Source of the DNA: Methanomicrobiales archaeon | Lineage (GTDB): Archaea > Halobacteriota > Syntropharchaeia > Alkanophagales > Methanospirareceae | Length of the DNA stretch: 18,008 bases | NCBI GenBank assembly: GCA_003160755.1 | Contig: QEXZ01000019.1 | Location: 1 to 18,008 of the forward strand | Direction of reading: 5' to 3' | In this document: positions 6,653 to 14,704 of the stretch, one piece after another | Layout: each line of letters opens with the position of its first letter | How positions within the stretch are numbered: the first letter of the stretch is position 1 | Position numbers and translations under genes: made by a program | The notes under the pieces: generated by a model | Told to the model about the DNA's origin: nothing | Databases searched by the model: none | What the model saw: the letters and a program-made list of their open reading frames with translations, nothing else

Positions 6653-8770
6653 TCAGCACGTCTTCACCCTGTATATCCTGACCTCCGCCGTACTGAACAC
6701 GTCTTCAAAACAACTTGATTCGAATTTATCCAGTCCATGTCCATTCCCGTCATAAAGTTCTCTTTCTAACCATCCCACATAGACATATCCAACGTCATAC
6801 TTATTCAGAAGTGCCCTCGCCAGCGAAACATTTTCCGTTGTGTATATCAATTTGACGTCGTTTACCCTTCCCTCTATCTCCTTCTGCTCCTCAGGCCTCA
6901 TTATGGATTCATGTGAAAACCACCATCCAATTACCGTTTGCAGACCAGTTGAAGCAGAAATCCTACCTGGTCTTGAGTAATCCGCTCGCCAGGCGTCGTT
7001 AACGTTATCTCCTACTGCCTCTAAGATTACCGCATCCATGACGTTTGCATTCAACCATTCGATTGCCTGATATTCACCCTTGTAATCCTCCCGCTCGTTC
7101 ATATAGGATAACCCGTCCAATGTGGGTACGGCACTTGCGCTGATGGAACTTCCTGTCCAGCTATTAACTGCAAGCACGGAATAAAGAGCACTGATTATCA
7201 GAAGTACGGTAACAAAAGCAAAAAAAACGACCCTCCAATTCCTTTTCTCTATTCTCTCATTCAGGAGACAAAAAGCAAATGCCGAGGCAACTCCCAATAG
7301 CAGCCATGCCTGAAGATAAAATTTAAATATCATGTTCCCTCTATCAAAAGCAGTGCTGAAACCCGTGTTGAAATAAACAAGCTCGGGAATCAAAATAGCG
7401 ACCAGAGCAAAGAATATAAGTAGATGGACAAAAAAAAACCTTTCTTTAAAAAAGAAAGCTTTACCAAAGAAATTTTCAATTGAACTTCTTTTTAACGTTT
7501 GAACCGAGAAAATGAGCAGCCAGGAAAACAGCAAGAAAAAGAAAAAACCGAACATCGCTACCAGCGAATAAATCGGCGTTCTACCCCCTGTAACAAGCTC
7601 TATTCCTCCTCCTTCGAGTGCAGCCGGATGAAAAGCCAGGAAGAAAGGGAGATAAAGAACTAAACTCGAGAGAATCAAAGTACAAGAGTAGATTAAAGAT
7701 TTCCAGATTCCTATTTCTCTCCTGAGCAGTATCAGGATTATGCCAAGCATGAGCATTGCGTAGATAATGTAGTCCCATGAATTCAAAGGAATGAGAAATC
7801 CCAGTGATAAGGGCAGGAATACAAGCATGAGCTTATTTTCAATAAATTTCTTTTCCGTGTACATCTCCAGTAATAGCCCAAGGACGAGCATTTGAAAAGG
7901 CATCGCAACCAGATGGGGGTGCAAATCACCAAGAATAAAGGTGAAGAAAGGGAACTCGGTGATTCCATCGGGAACAACACGAGAAGGAATCCAGAAATAG
8001 GAAAAGTTTGGTGCCGTTAGAGCGTGAAAAATGCTTACGCCCCTTGATGTTTCCATCCATAACGGTGCTAAAACACCCAAATTACCGATGAAGAGGACGA
8101 AAATAACCGCTATCAGCCCACCTGCTTTCTTTCTGCATAGGTTTGCCGCTATACCGAAGACCGCACTGCCGAGCAATGCGGCATAAGTTGCTACCGCCAG
8201 GTTATAGGCTATTGAAGCACGAATAGAAGTTATTTTTATCATGATACTCGTCACGAGATAGCTGAAATAATAATAGCAGTCAATAACCCTGGAGGAGAAC
8301 CAGGGGTCAATCGGAGGAAAACAATCGCTTCTTCCTATGGCATTTAAAAAAGCCAGGTCCATCCATTTTTCTCCCACCATCCCGATGTCCAGACCACCTA
8401 TCTCTGGACGAAAAGCCCTTATGAGGAGAAAAAAAGCGAATATTGAGACAAATATTAATTCTCCTTCAACCACAGACCGTATTTCGAACTTCGAGAAAGT
8501 TCGTCTCGATTCAGGATTCAGAACTGCTAAAATAGAGCAAAAGAGCATTATCGCTAATGCCAGAACTATCGTTGCCGAGGAATAAGAGAACAAGTGAGAA
8601 AGAAGCCATGTCAGGTAAGTGAGCAGAAGAAGTGCGAAAATCTTTGAGAACAGGTAGCTGAGGTTACCGTAATTCCGCAGCACCTTCTTGGTTATGGGAT
8701 ATGTGAGCATGCCCAGTAAAAATAACGATAACCACCAGACAAAAACTGCCGTTAATTCCGTGAAAGCCAT
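6653..8770 (-). CDS. DUF2298 (Chlor_Arch_YYY family) multispanning membrane protein
   Basis: This 705-aa integral membrane protein has a dozen or more hydrophobic segments through about residue 540 and a soluble C-terminal portion. The name-giving tyrosine motif is at 164-171 (DCYYYFSY), followed by the family pattern of Ala-Tyr-Asn-Leu. An acidic-aromatic loop, GDLHPHLVAMPFQ, lies near the middle, a feature reminiscent of GT-C membrane glycosyltransferases. The C-terminal region (EAIEWLNAN-like start, then SASTGLQTVIGWW and VGYVYVGWLE) resembles the extracytoplasmic part of such enzymes. The start overlaps the 3' end of the flippase-like gene by 19 bases, so the two are co-translated. With a GT2 and a flippase-like gene beside it, a role in surface glycan assembly or transfer is inferred. 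No enzymatic activity is established for the family as far as I know. Confidence 0.85.
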   Translation of the reverse strand: MAFTELTAVFVWWLSLFLLGMLTYPITKKVLRNYGNLSYLFSKIFALLLLTYLTWLLSHLFSYSSATIVLALAIMLFCSILAVLNPESRRTFSKFEIRSVVEGELIFVSIFAFFLLIRAFRPEIGGLDIGMVGEKWMDLAFLNAIGRSDCFPPIDPWFSSRVIDCYYYFSYLVTSIMIKITSIRASIAYNLAVATYAALLGSAVFGIAANLCRKKAGGLIAVIFVLFIGNLGVLAPLWMETSRGVSIFHALTAPNFSYFWIPSRVVPDGITEFPFFTFILGDLHPHLVAMPFQMLVLGLLLEMYTEKKFIENKLMLVFLPLSLGFLIPLNSWDYIIYAMLMLGIILILLRREIGIWKSLIYSCTLILSSLVLYLPFFLAFHPAALEGGGIELVTGGRTPIYSLVAMFGFFFFLLFSWLLIFSVQTLKRSSIENFFGKAFFFKERFFFVHLLIFFALVAILIPELVYFNTGFSTAFDRGNMIFKFYLQAWLLLGVASAFAFCLLNERIEKRNWRVVFFAFVTVLLIISALYSVLAVNSWTGSSISASAVPTLDGLSYMNEREDYKGEYQAIEWLNANVMDAVILEAVGDNVNDAWRADYSRPGRISASTGLQTVIGWWFSHESIMRPEEQKEIEGRVNDVKLIYTTENVSLARALLNKYDVGYVYVGWLERELYDGNGHGLDKFESSCFEDVFSTAEVRIYRVKTC

Positions 8771-9735
8771 TTCCTATCCTCCAAAATACCTCTTAATGAT
8801 ATTTTCCTGAGATTGAACGTTCCAAATCCCGCATCAACGAGTACGCTCATCCCCCTTACCAGTATGCCGAATGTAAATGCGAGTGTGTATCCTACTCCTA
8901 CTCCCGGAATCCCCAGTATTATCACTATAGCAGATTCTTGTAGTCCTGCTCCTCCGAGACTCACAGGTATAAAAGCAAGCGTGCTGACTACAGCCTGCAA
9001 AAGGAAAAAGAACAAAAAAGAAATTTTTGTATTTGTCGCGGGTGAAAGCGCCAGAAATATGAAATACCACTGCGCACCCACAAACACCCATCCTGCTATG
9101 CTTATAAGCAGTGCCTTCACTAATTCTGACTTCAACCTGGATGAAGAAACTTGAACGTCTTCAACGAGATTTGTTACCTTTTTCAGGGGTCCGAAAGAGA
9201 AAAAGCTCAGCAGTTTCACACTTTTCTCTGACCAGATGAGCAGGCTTGCAATCGCAGTTAATGCAACCATCATGGTTATACCCGCAAGAAGCACGGCTTG
9301 AAATTCAAGTAGAATACCCGAGAGGATTACAGCAAAGGCTACAGTGCCTGCTATTTTCATAATAAAATCCATGATTTGCCCTATTGTGAGCACGCTCAAG
9401 GTGTCTTCTGTTTTAACGTCTTTAAGCAGGAGCAAAAGTCCAAAATACCCCACCTTCCCCGGGGTTACGTCTCCCAGAATCATTGAGGTGAAATGAAACA
9501 GCAAAATGTTCCAGTACGAGTAGTGGTGATAACCCAGTTTGTTCAGCAGCCAAAAAAGTCTAAAAGCAAGTGCAAAATTCAAACCCAAATAGCCGATAAA
9601 AGCCAACGCTAAATACCAATAGTTTATCGTTTGTAAACTTTCCAACAGGAGGCCGAGGTCAACTTTGAGTAACAAAACAGCGAGAATGGAGATGGTTATT
9701 CCCACGCTGATTAAAGCCCTTTTTTCTATTCCCAT
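8752..9735 (-). CDS. Flippase-like membrane protein, lysylphosphatidylglycerol synthase TM region (UPF0104/AglD C-domain type)
   Basis: This 327-aa protein has about eight membrane segments and opens with a hydrophobic helix after MGIEKRA. The family landmark is the late PVSLGGAGLQE, corresponding to the P..GGLG..E motif of the LPG-synthase TM family; GDVTPGKVGYFG, a second recurrent motif, appears near residue 90. In halophilic archaea the AglD protein fuses a GT2 domain to this membrane region and acts on dolichol-phosphate sugars in N-glycosylation. Here the two parts are separate neighbours, which supports a joint role in making or moving polyprenyl-linked sugars. No Shine-Dalgarno is visible, but a TATA box sits 25 bases before the ATG, which fits a leaderless mRNA. 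The GT2 gene upstream is 213 bases away, so this may be a separate transcript. Confidence 0.85.
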   Translation of the reverse strand: MGIEKRALISVGITISILAVLLLKVDLGLLLESLQTINYWYLALAFIGYLGLNFALAFRLFWLLNKLGYHHYSYWNILLFHFTSMILGDVTPGKVGYFGLLLLLKDVKTEDTLSVLTIGQIMDFIMKIAGTVAFAVILSGILLEFQAVLLAGITMMVALTAIASLLIWSEKSVKLLSFFSFGPLKKVTNLVEDVQVSSSRLKSELVKALLISIAGWVFVGAQWYFIFLALSPATNTKISFLFFFLLQAVVSTLAFIPVSLGGAGLQESAIVIILGIPGVGVGYTLAFTFGILVRGMSVLVDAGFGTFNLRKISLRGILEDRKWLSRN

Positions 9736-9759
9736 TGTATATGAAGTATAATTTCATTC

Positions 9760-9767
9760 TATTTAAG
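9760..9767 (-). promoter_or_regulatory. TATA box for the flippase-like gene (leaderless start)
   Basis: CTTAAATA on the - strand (9767 to 9760) matches the archaeal TATA consensus. It ends 25 bases before the ATG at 9735, so transcription should begin at or next to the start codon. This agrees with the missing ribosome-binding site. No convincing BRE is seen. Confidence 0.45.
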
Positions 9768-9951
9768 ACACAGATTTACGCGGATTTATTTATAGTCATT
9801 CCAATAATAAATTGCAAATAATGAACCACGAGATTTCACGAGATTAACACAACACTTTTTCTTTTTTTAAAAAAAAGAAAACCTGTGCTAAAAGAAAAAA
9901 CAAAAAAGTTTTATAAATAATCTTGTGAAAATCTGTGTAATCTTGTGGTTA
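9768..9951. repeat. Dispersed repeat element, copy reaching into the stop codon of the GT2 gene
   Basis: At 9768-9787 there is a short CAGATTTACGC-type repeat. At 9795-9802 GTCATTCC starts a second element whose inner part matches, inverted, the right half of the element at 3250-3460: an A/T-rich AAATTGCAAATA block, then AACCACGAGATTTCACGAG. Its right arm (9926-9951) ends CTTGTGGTTAT, and the last bases supply the TAA of the glycosyltransferase gene (9951-9949). The middle (9845-9915) is A/T homopolymer-rich with no ORF. No GGAATGAC right end is found, so this copy is incomplete or merged with the gene end. Confidence 0.65.
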
Positions 9952-10701
9952 TTTTTTGAAATGGCTATATTTTTTATTTTCCTGTTTCCTTCTCAAGTCC
10001 CACCAAAGGGCGATAATTTTTGAGCCCATTGTTACAACGTCTTTAAAAAATTTGACCTTTGTAGTGCTGCCTTGGTCCCATTTGACCGGGAATTCTTTTA
10101 CTTTATAGCCGTGGTACTGTGCTCGGACAAGTAGTTCAGTATCCCAGAACCAGTGCGGGTCGTTGATTTCATCCAGGATAGCGAACAAGGAAGCCCGTAG
10201 TGAAGCTTTGAAACCACACTGGTGGTCATGAAGTTCGGAGTGGAGAACCATTCTTACAAGTGAATTATAAACGGTGCTCGGGATGTCCCTCTTCAGTGGC
10301 CGCTTCACTTCGCTTTCCGGTAGCAAACGTGAGCCCGTGGCGAAATCAAAACCGTCCTTTTCTATTGCACGGATAAGTTCCTCCACGTGTCTCATGTCCG
10401 TTGAGAGGTCAATGTCGAAATATGCGATAATAGAACCTTGAGCCTCTTTACAAGCTTTTTTCAGTGCGTTTCCCTTTCCCAAACGTTTATCGCTGTGCAG
10501 ATGCTTTACGAACGCGTATTTATCCGCCAGCTCGGCAGCAATTGCATCACTTCCGTCTGTGCTCCCATCTTCAGCGAGGATGATTTCAAAAGAATACCCA
10601 TACCCGATTTTCACCAGTTCCTCTGCCGTTCTCTTTACTGCATGCTCCACCTTATCTGCTTCGTTGTATGCAGGCAAAATAATCGAGACTTCTTTGGTCA
10701 T
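9949..10701 (-). CDS. Family 2 glycosyltransferase, dolichyl/polyprenyl-phosphate sugar synthase type
   Basis: This enzyme transfers a hexose from a nucleotide sugar to a polyprenyl phosphate on the cytoplasmic membrane face, giving the lipid-linked donor for glycan assembly. The 250-aa product starts with the GT2 strand VSIILPAYNEADK (5-17), has EDGSTDG at 44-50, the RLGKGNAL loop at 73-80, and the metal-binding DxD in FDIDLSTD (D96, D98). It then shows the family patterns HQCGFKA and HWFWDTELLVRA. There is no C-terminal membrane anchor, so it resembles the soluble DPM1-type or the N-terminal domain of AglD. The last residues are Lys/Tyr-rich, and the stop codon comes from an inserted repeat, so the C-terminus may have been shortened or replaced. 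It lies upstream of the flippase-like gene on the same strand. Confidence 0.9.
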   Translation of the reverse strand: MTKEVSIILPAYNEADKVEHAVKRTAEELVKIGYGYSFEIILAEDGSTDGSDAIAAELADKYAFVKHLHSDKRLGKGNALKKACKEAQGSIIAYFDIDLSTDMRHVEELIRAIEKDGFDFATGSRLLPESEVKRPLKRDIPSTVYNSLVRMVLHSELHDHQCGFKASLRASLFAILDEINDPHWFWDTELLVRAQYHGYKVKEFPVKWDQGSTTKVKFFKDVVTMGSKIIALWWDLRRKQENKKYSHFKK

Positions 10702-10795
10702 GGTTGCGTTTGGGTTAGAGTTTTATTTTGTATTGTATTTTTGTAAATATTAATCCGCCCTAAAAATGCAACCCTTTCTTTTCAATCTTCACTTA

Positions 10796-10880
10796 TAGAT
10801 TTATGTTCGTTCCACCGCTCTCACTAATTATGTTGGCGTTTAATAATTTCTCACAAGGGTGGGTTCGGAATTTTATATAA
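10796..10880 (+). repeat. Tail repeat A: vapC-like gene end plus TATA-bearing block
   Basis: This block matches 14993-15073 with 75 of 81 aligned bases identical and one four-base gap. In the other copy the first ~44 bases encode the last residues of a PIN-domain (VapC-like) protein; here the gap breaks that frame, so this is only a remnant. The block ends in CGGAATTTTATATAA, which has the form of an archaeal BRE plus TATA box on the + strand. It lies in the 439-base gap between the GT2 start and the STAND-type gene end. The part of the gap before it (10702-10795) should hold the GT2 promoter, but I cannot pick a convincing box. Confidence 0.8.
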
Positions 10881-10887
10881 TGTGCCA

Positions 10888-10948
10888 GGTATATCTGAAG
10901 TTTTTCCGTTAGGAAAAATTTGGGTGAGCGAAGTGAGCCAGATATACC
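10888..10948 (+). ncRNA. Predicted three-way-junction structured element, copy A
   Basis: Three helices can be drawn. P1 pairs GGTATATCT (10888-10896) with AGATATACC (10940-10948), perfect over nine bases. P2 (10898-10921) has AAGTTTTTCC against GGAAAAATTT with one G-T wobble and a GTTA loop. P3 (10923-10939) has GGT/GCC, two facing GA dinucleotides, GC/GT and a GAA loop. Single G linkers (10897, 10922) join the helices. The wobble and G-A pairs only work on the + strand, pointing to a + transcript or + strand DNA fold. TATAA (10876-10880) and TTATA (10952-10956) could extend the fold outward. Copy B shares the layout with different bases. It could be an RNA, the 3' UTR of an old toxin-antitoxin operon, or a recombination site. 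Confidence 0.5.
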
Positions 10949-11140
10949 ATGTTATACGGCGTTGCATCTTTAAATTAATTGATGAAATATGTTGTCAATT
11001 GGATTTGGCAAAAATCACTAATAACAAAGTCCGTTCTATATAAGACCTCATTTCTATCACGCACATTGCTCCTTTTAAAATATCTCCATTTGACCTCCAT
11101 TTTATACGAAATCCTGCTTATTGTGCAACATCTTTTATAT

Positions 11141-14100
11141 TTAAATTTTTGGATTAATTTCCAATATCTTTTCCTTTGTTTTATCTATTAACGCGGTTTC
11201 ACCCATTTCACGTAATATATCTATACGTTGCATTAAAAGAGGCACATTTGATAGCGAAAAACCCAAATCAGTAAATTCTAGTGCTTTTCTAAGAAGGTTT
11301 TCGTACTCTGGTAAACCCTTTTCTTTGTAAGAAATCCCTTTTTTCATATAGACCGTTGCTTTTAGACCTTTAATATAAACATTGTTCCCATATTTTTCAT
11401 CTGGGAATTCACGAAATAAAAGCCTCACGGCATTATTAAAATCTTCTTCTTCTATCATCAATAAGATTTTAGCTTGTATGAATAAATTCCTAGGTTTTGC
11501 TTTACCACTTTTCTTTATTAAGTTTTTCGCTTTTTCGAGATACTCTTTATCCTCTTTAGACAGATTTAATAAAGCTCTTATTAAAGGAAGAAGACAATCG
11601 GCATCTGAAGGATTTGTATTATATAAGACCTCTAATATGTCCACAGCAGGAAGATTATGTCCCAATCTCACTAATATCTTACCTTTTTCTAACTTCAATA
11701 TTTTGCTCCTCGGAAAAGAAGGTTCATAATCATCAAGGAGTTGTAAAGCTCCTATACTATCCCCGATTTTTGAATACATATTTGTAAGTAACTTCAAATT
11801 ACGGTCGCTGAGACGTTCTTCTAGGTATACTAAGTATAACTTCTCTGCAAGATAGTAATTTCCTAAATTTTCTTCGATTATAGCCCTTTGCCTACATTGA
11901 TGTGGCTCATATTTATCAATATCTATTCCAAAATATTGTGTTAGTTTCCTATTCGCACCTATGTAGTTATTTATGTATATTAAACTGTCTATATAAGATG
12001 ATGTGATACGATAATATTCACTCTTATCATGTTTGTTTTTCTCAACAAGTTCCTCATAATATTTCCGCCCCTTCGAATTGCTTAATCGCACTAAACACGA
12101 TGCACGCCTCATTTGAAATCTGATTTGACTTTTTTTGCTTGAAATCAATTTTTCAAAAATATTCAAAGCCTCGTTATAATCACGATTACTGAAATAGGTA
12201 TCAGCAAGTTCAGCAAGTTCAGACGAATAGTACTCGTCATTTGGATCAAGGTCTACATCTGTTTCTCCTATAAACAATCTAAAGTTTGTCAGTTTTCTGT
12301 AATAATTTATTTTAACGTTGTACTCTTTCTTATTTTTAAACTCATCACTATATATCTCCTTTATTTTGTTAGTAATATTACCATAATCCTCTAATTCGGA
12401 TGCATGCCCCTGAAAATGTTCTTTGAGAGTATCTAAAATAAAATACTTGCTCTCATAAAAATAAATAAGCCCCTTTTCAACCAAAGAGGCAAACGCATTG
12501 GAATCTTTAATTATCTTTTCTATTACCTTAAAATTCTCAGTACCCACAAATAGGCTCATAATGCACAATATTTTTTCTTCAGAGAGCGTTAGGGCAATAT
12601 CTTCTAAAATTGAACTGATAACTCTCTTTTTGATTGACGGGATATTATTTTTTAACACCAAATCAACAGAACCATACTTTCTTATATTTTCTCCTACAAA
12701 AAATGCAATTGCTGGATGGCGACCAATTGCAGAAATTAATTCTGAGGGATACATTCCTATCCCTAATTTTTCCCTTGATATTAAAGCATCTAAAACTTGC
12801 TCAACGTGATAATCTTGAGGGAAAAGTCCAAGTCTGTGTTCAAAAAGATTATCAAACACTTCACTAATATCACTTAATTGCCTGTTGGAAATCAAAAAAC
12901 ATTTTATCTCACCTATTTTTGAAAGTTTTGAGAGAAAAAACTCTAGATCTTTATCCGCAATTTGATTACCTTCCAATGTGTTTTCACAGTCATCAAAACA
13001 GAAAATAACCTTGTCGGAGAATTTACTAATGAAGTCTAAAATAACATGTGTAATTTCTTGTTTACTTACCGTAGATAATTTATCTAAACCCACATTAACT
13101 TCCAGTTCAAGGAATATATTTTCTATGAATTTCCAGTAATCACAATTTTTCGGTACTTTAATGTATATTGGTTTTCTATAGGGATTTCGAGATTTAAGCG
13201 CTTCTAATGCAAAAGTAGTTTTTCCAATTGTTCGTGGACCTGATAAAAATAGAACGGTATTAGGAGAGTTAAGAAACTCATCTGTAAACATTACAAAAAC
13301 ATAACCTCTATTCTGAAACCAAGGAATATCTACTAGATTTTTTGATTTATCTCCTATAATATCGTCCATATTTCCCTCACATAAGGTCAAATAGTATTTA
13401 AATATCTCAAATTCTGATAAGGGTAATTCTTCTTTTTTATAATCTGATATTTGTTTTTGAATAGCAACATAATCAAAGTGTTGTGCTAGACACAAAAAAC
13501 CATCTTCTGTCTTTTTCTTATCTATTTGCGTGTATAATTGTTCTTCAATAGCATTTAGACGGATTTCCCGAATAGATAAGAGTTTGTCAGAAATTATCTT
13601 TGCCGCTTTGGGTTCTTCCACCTTTTTACCTGTAAGGGTATATAAAGGTATCCCTCTATAACTGTCATAGCGAGTCAGAATACATTCCAACCCATTTTCT
13701 TCAAAAAGTTCTTTTAAATCTTTGGCTACGTAAGGGCAAACTCCCAGTTCAGGGCGCGGCAGTATTTCCATATCTTGAACAATAACGACACCATTTTTGG
13801 GTAAAATTTTCAATAACCGGTGAATTATTTCTCCTAACTCAGCAATAGATGTTATTTCATGAATAGCATTTTTGATTGCAATAATGTTACCCTCTATTTC
13901 ATCAATTTTAGAAATAAACTCTTCATAGTTCAAAAGCTCACTTCCTGGATTTTTATAAAAACCAGATTTCGTAAAAGCAATACGTATTTCATCACCTATC
14001 TCAGGCTTATTAATACCTACATAAACACCCTTTTTGTCCTTAAAATCTGGGATATCCGACAATATTGGGATTAATGTTCCATTGCCACAGCCAAAATCCA

Positions 14101-14257
14101 TTAATATTGGCGTGTCTATTTCTGCTAATATTTGTGCTAGTGCGGTCTTTAGCGAAATCACTTGAGGATCACCCTTTTTATTTTCTAGTAGCTCTTTAGG
14201 CCCCTCCTCTAAATCGGTTATGAGGCTTTCAATTTCAGATACTTTTTTATTATCCAT
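11141..14257 (-). CDS. Methyltransferase-like domain fused to a STAND NTPase and TPR-like repeats (candidate defence protein)
   Basis: This large soluble protein has 1038 aa. Residues 45-210 look like a class I SAM methyltransferase: motif I MDFGCGNG (53-60), a strand ending VYVGIN where the usual acidic residue is N83, NAIHEI at 130-135, and VVIVQDME at 157-164. Residues 320-640 are a STAND-type P-loop ATPase: Walker A GPRTIGKTT (340-348), Walker B VIFCFDD (417-423), SNR sensor (457-459) and GRHP (512-515) matching the STAND GxP landmark, then a winged-helix-like part. From about 660 to the end lie helical TPR-like repeats, the usual sensor region of such switches. STAND proteins act in antiviral defence (Avs-like) and regulation. 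The neighbouring DUF262 gene, toxin-antitoxin remnants and AT-rich composition support defence, but the function is inferred. An upstream TATAAATA (14280 to 14273) lies too close to the ATG to be clearly the promoter. Confidence 0.75.
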   Translation of the reverse strand: MDNKKVSEIESLITDLEEGPKELLENKKGDPQVISLKTALAQILAEIDTPILMDFGCGNGTLIPILSDIPDFKDKKGVYVGINKPEIGDEIRIAFTKSGFYKNPGSELLNYEEFISKIDEIEGNIIAIKNAIHEITSIAELGEIIHRLLKILPKNGVVIVQDMEILPRPELGVCPYVAKDLKELFEENGLECILTRYDSYRGIPLYTLTGKKVEEPKAAKIISDKLLSIREIRLNAIEEQLYTQIDKKKTEDGFLCLAQHFDYVAIQKQISDYKKEELPLSEFEIFKYYLTLCEGNMDDIIGDKSKNLVDIPWFQNRGYVFVMFTDEFLNSPNTVLFLSGPRTIGKTTFALEALKSRNPYRKPIYIKVPKNCDYWKFIENIFLELEVNVGLDKLSTVSKQEITHVILDFISKFSDKVIFCFDDCENTLEGNQIADKDLEFFLSKLSKIGEIKCFLISNRQLSDISEVFDNLFEHRLGLFPQDYHVEQVLDALISREKLGIGMYPSELISAIGRHPAIAFFVGENIRKYGSVDLVLKNNIPSIKKRVISSILEDIALTLSEEKILCIMSLFVGTENFKVIEKIIKDSNAFASLVEKGLIYFYESKYFILDTLKEHFQGHASELEDYGNITNKIKEIYSDEFKNKKEYNVKINYYRKLTNFRLFIGETDVDLDPNDEYYSSELAELADTYFSNRDYNEALNIFEKLISSKKSQIRFQMRRASCLVRLSNSKGRKYYEELVEKNKHDKSEYYRITSSYIDSLIYINNYIGANRKLTQYFGIDIDKYEPHQCRQRAIIEENLGNYYLAEKLYLVYLEERLSDRNLKLLTNMYSKIGDSIGALQLLDDYEPSFPRSKILKLEKGKILVRLGHNLPAVDILEVLYNTNPSDADCLLPLIRALLNLSKEDKEYLEKAKNLIKKSGKAKPRNLFIQAKILLMIEEEDFNNAVRLLFREFPDEKYGNNVYIKGLKATVYMKKGISYKEKGLPEYENLLRKALEFTDLGFSLSNVPLLMQRIDILREMGETALIDKTKEKILEINPKI

Positions 14258-14354
14258 TGTGGACTACTATATTATTTATACTATATCAAACATAAAAATG
14301 TTATTTTACTATTACTAAAATCCTGCACATCTGGTTTAAAATAAAGATTGGAAA

Positions 14355-14537
14355 TTAGTTTTCAAAGGTTTCACGCCATAATTTTGCATTTTTCAAAGAG
14401 CAATGTCGCCTAACTTCGGTATATCCGACATCAATGTCGCATATCCCATCCAATTTGGAATGATATCCGAAACTTACTTCGTATATACCACCCTTTAGCC
14501 GACTGCTAATCTTCATTTCCTTCAACCCCATTTTCAA
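14355..14537 (-). pseudogene. Leader copy 1: small HicB-like ORF, frameshifted relative to copy 2
   Basis: This 60-codon ORF starts MGLKEMKISSRLKGGIYEVS (from the second codon) and agrees with the ORF at 16903-17064 until about base 14450. There one extra G (GATGGGATAT here against GAAGGATAT in copy 2) shifts the frame. Reading past the shift in the copy-2 frame gives GYATLMSDIPKLGDIAL and a stop, close to copy 2. The common sequence resembles the start of HicB-type antitoxins (hydrophobic strand, GY, then a PxL turn). This copy is therefore probably decayed, or has gained a new C-terminus. It lies 97 bases upstream of the STAND-type gene, with nothing recognisable between except A/T-rich DNA likely holding that gene's promoter. 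Confidence 0.45.
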
Positions 14538-14564
14538 TAAACGATTTCTTTATTATTAAATCCA
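14463..14564 (-). repeat. Leader repeat copy 1 (102 bp)
   Basis: The stretch matches 16996-17097 with only two differences in 102 bases. Weaker similarity extends on both sides (about 14409-14580 against 16942-17110). It lies upstream of the STAND-type gene just as the other copy lies upstream of the DUF262 gene, in the same orientation. It covers the end of one tiny ORF (14506-14601) and the beginning of the HicB-like ORF. Confidence 0.9.
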
Positions 14565-14601
14565 ACGGGCTTTTTATCTTACCTATATTCCTATTACTCA
14601 C
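14506..14601 (-). CDS. Tiny ORF at the head of leader copy 1
   Basis: From GTG 14601 a 31-codon frame ends LDLIIKKSFIENG.. and a TAG that overlaps the ATG region of the next small ORF. The equivalent frame in copy 2 (17039-17110) is conserved in sequence and ends at the same base. Where copy 2 has an ATG this copy has ATA, so translation would need the upstream GTG, which lacks a clear Shine-Dalgarno. I do not recognise the peptide; it may be the end of a broken antitoxin gene. Confidence 0.3.
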   Translation of the reverse strand: MSNRNIGKIKSPLDLIIKKSFIENGVEGNED

Positions 14602-14645
14602 ATGAGTATATATTTCCATTGCCTTATCCAAAAATACCTTTTATA

Positions 14646-14697
14646 GTCATTCCGAAAATCATTAACCACCAGATTACACAGATTTTCACGAGAACAC
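14646..14697. repeat. Dispersed repeat element, left end only
   Basis: GTCATTCC (14646-14653) begins a sequence nearly identical to the left end of the element at 3250 (CGAAAAT.ATTAACCACCAG), then ACACAGATTTTCACGAGAACAC. No right end is present. The repeat stops where the frame of the decayed antitoxin begins, so its insertion or a linked deletion probably removed the antitoxin start. The preceding ~40 bases (14602-14645) show nothing else recognisable. Confidence 0.65.
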
Positions 14698-14704
14698 TTT
14701 TTAG

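Noticed and set aside
10979..11191. 70-aa ORF on the + strand between the structured element and the STAND-type gene
   Set aside because: Leu/Ile/Tyr-rich A/T-driven frame overlapping the 3' end of the real - strand gene, with no ribosome-binding site.
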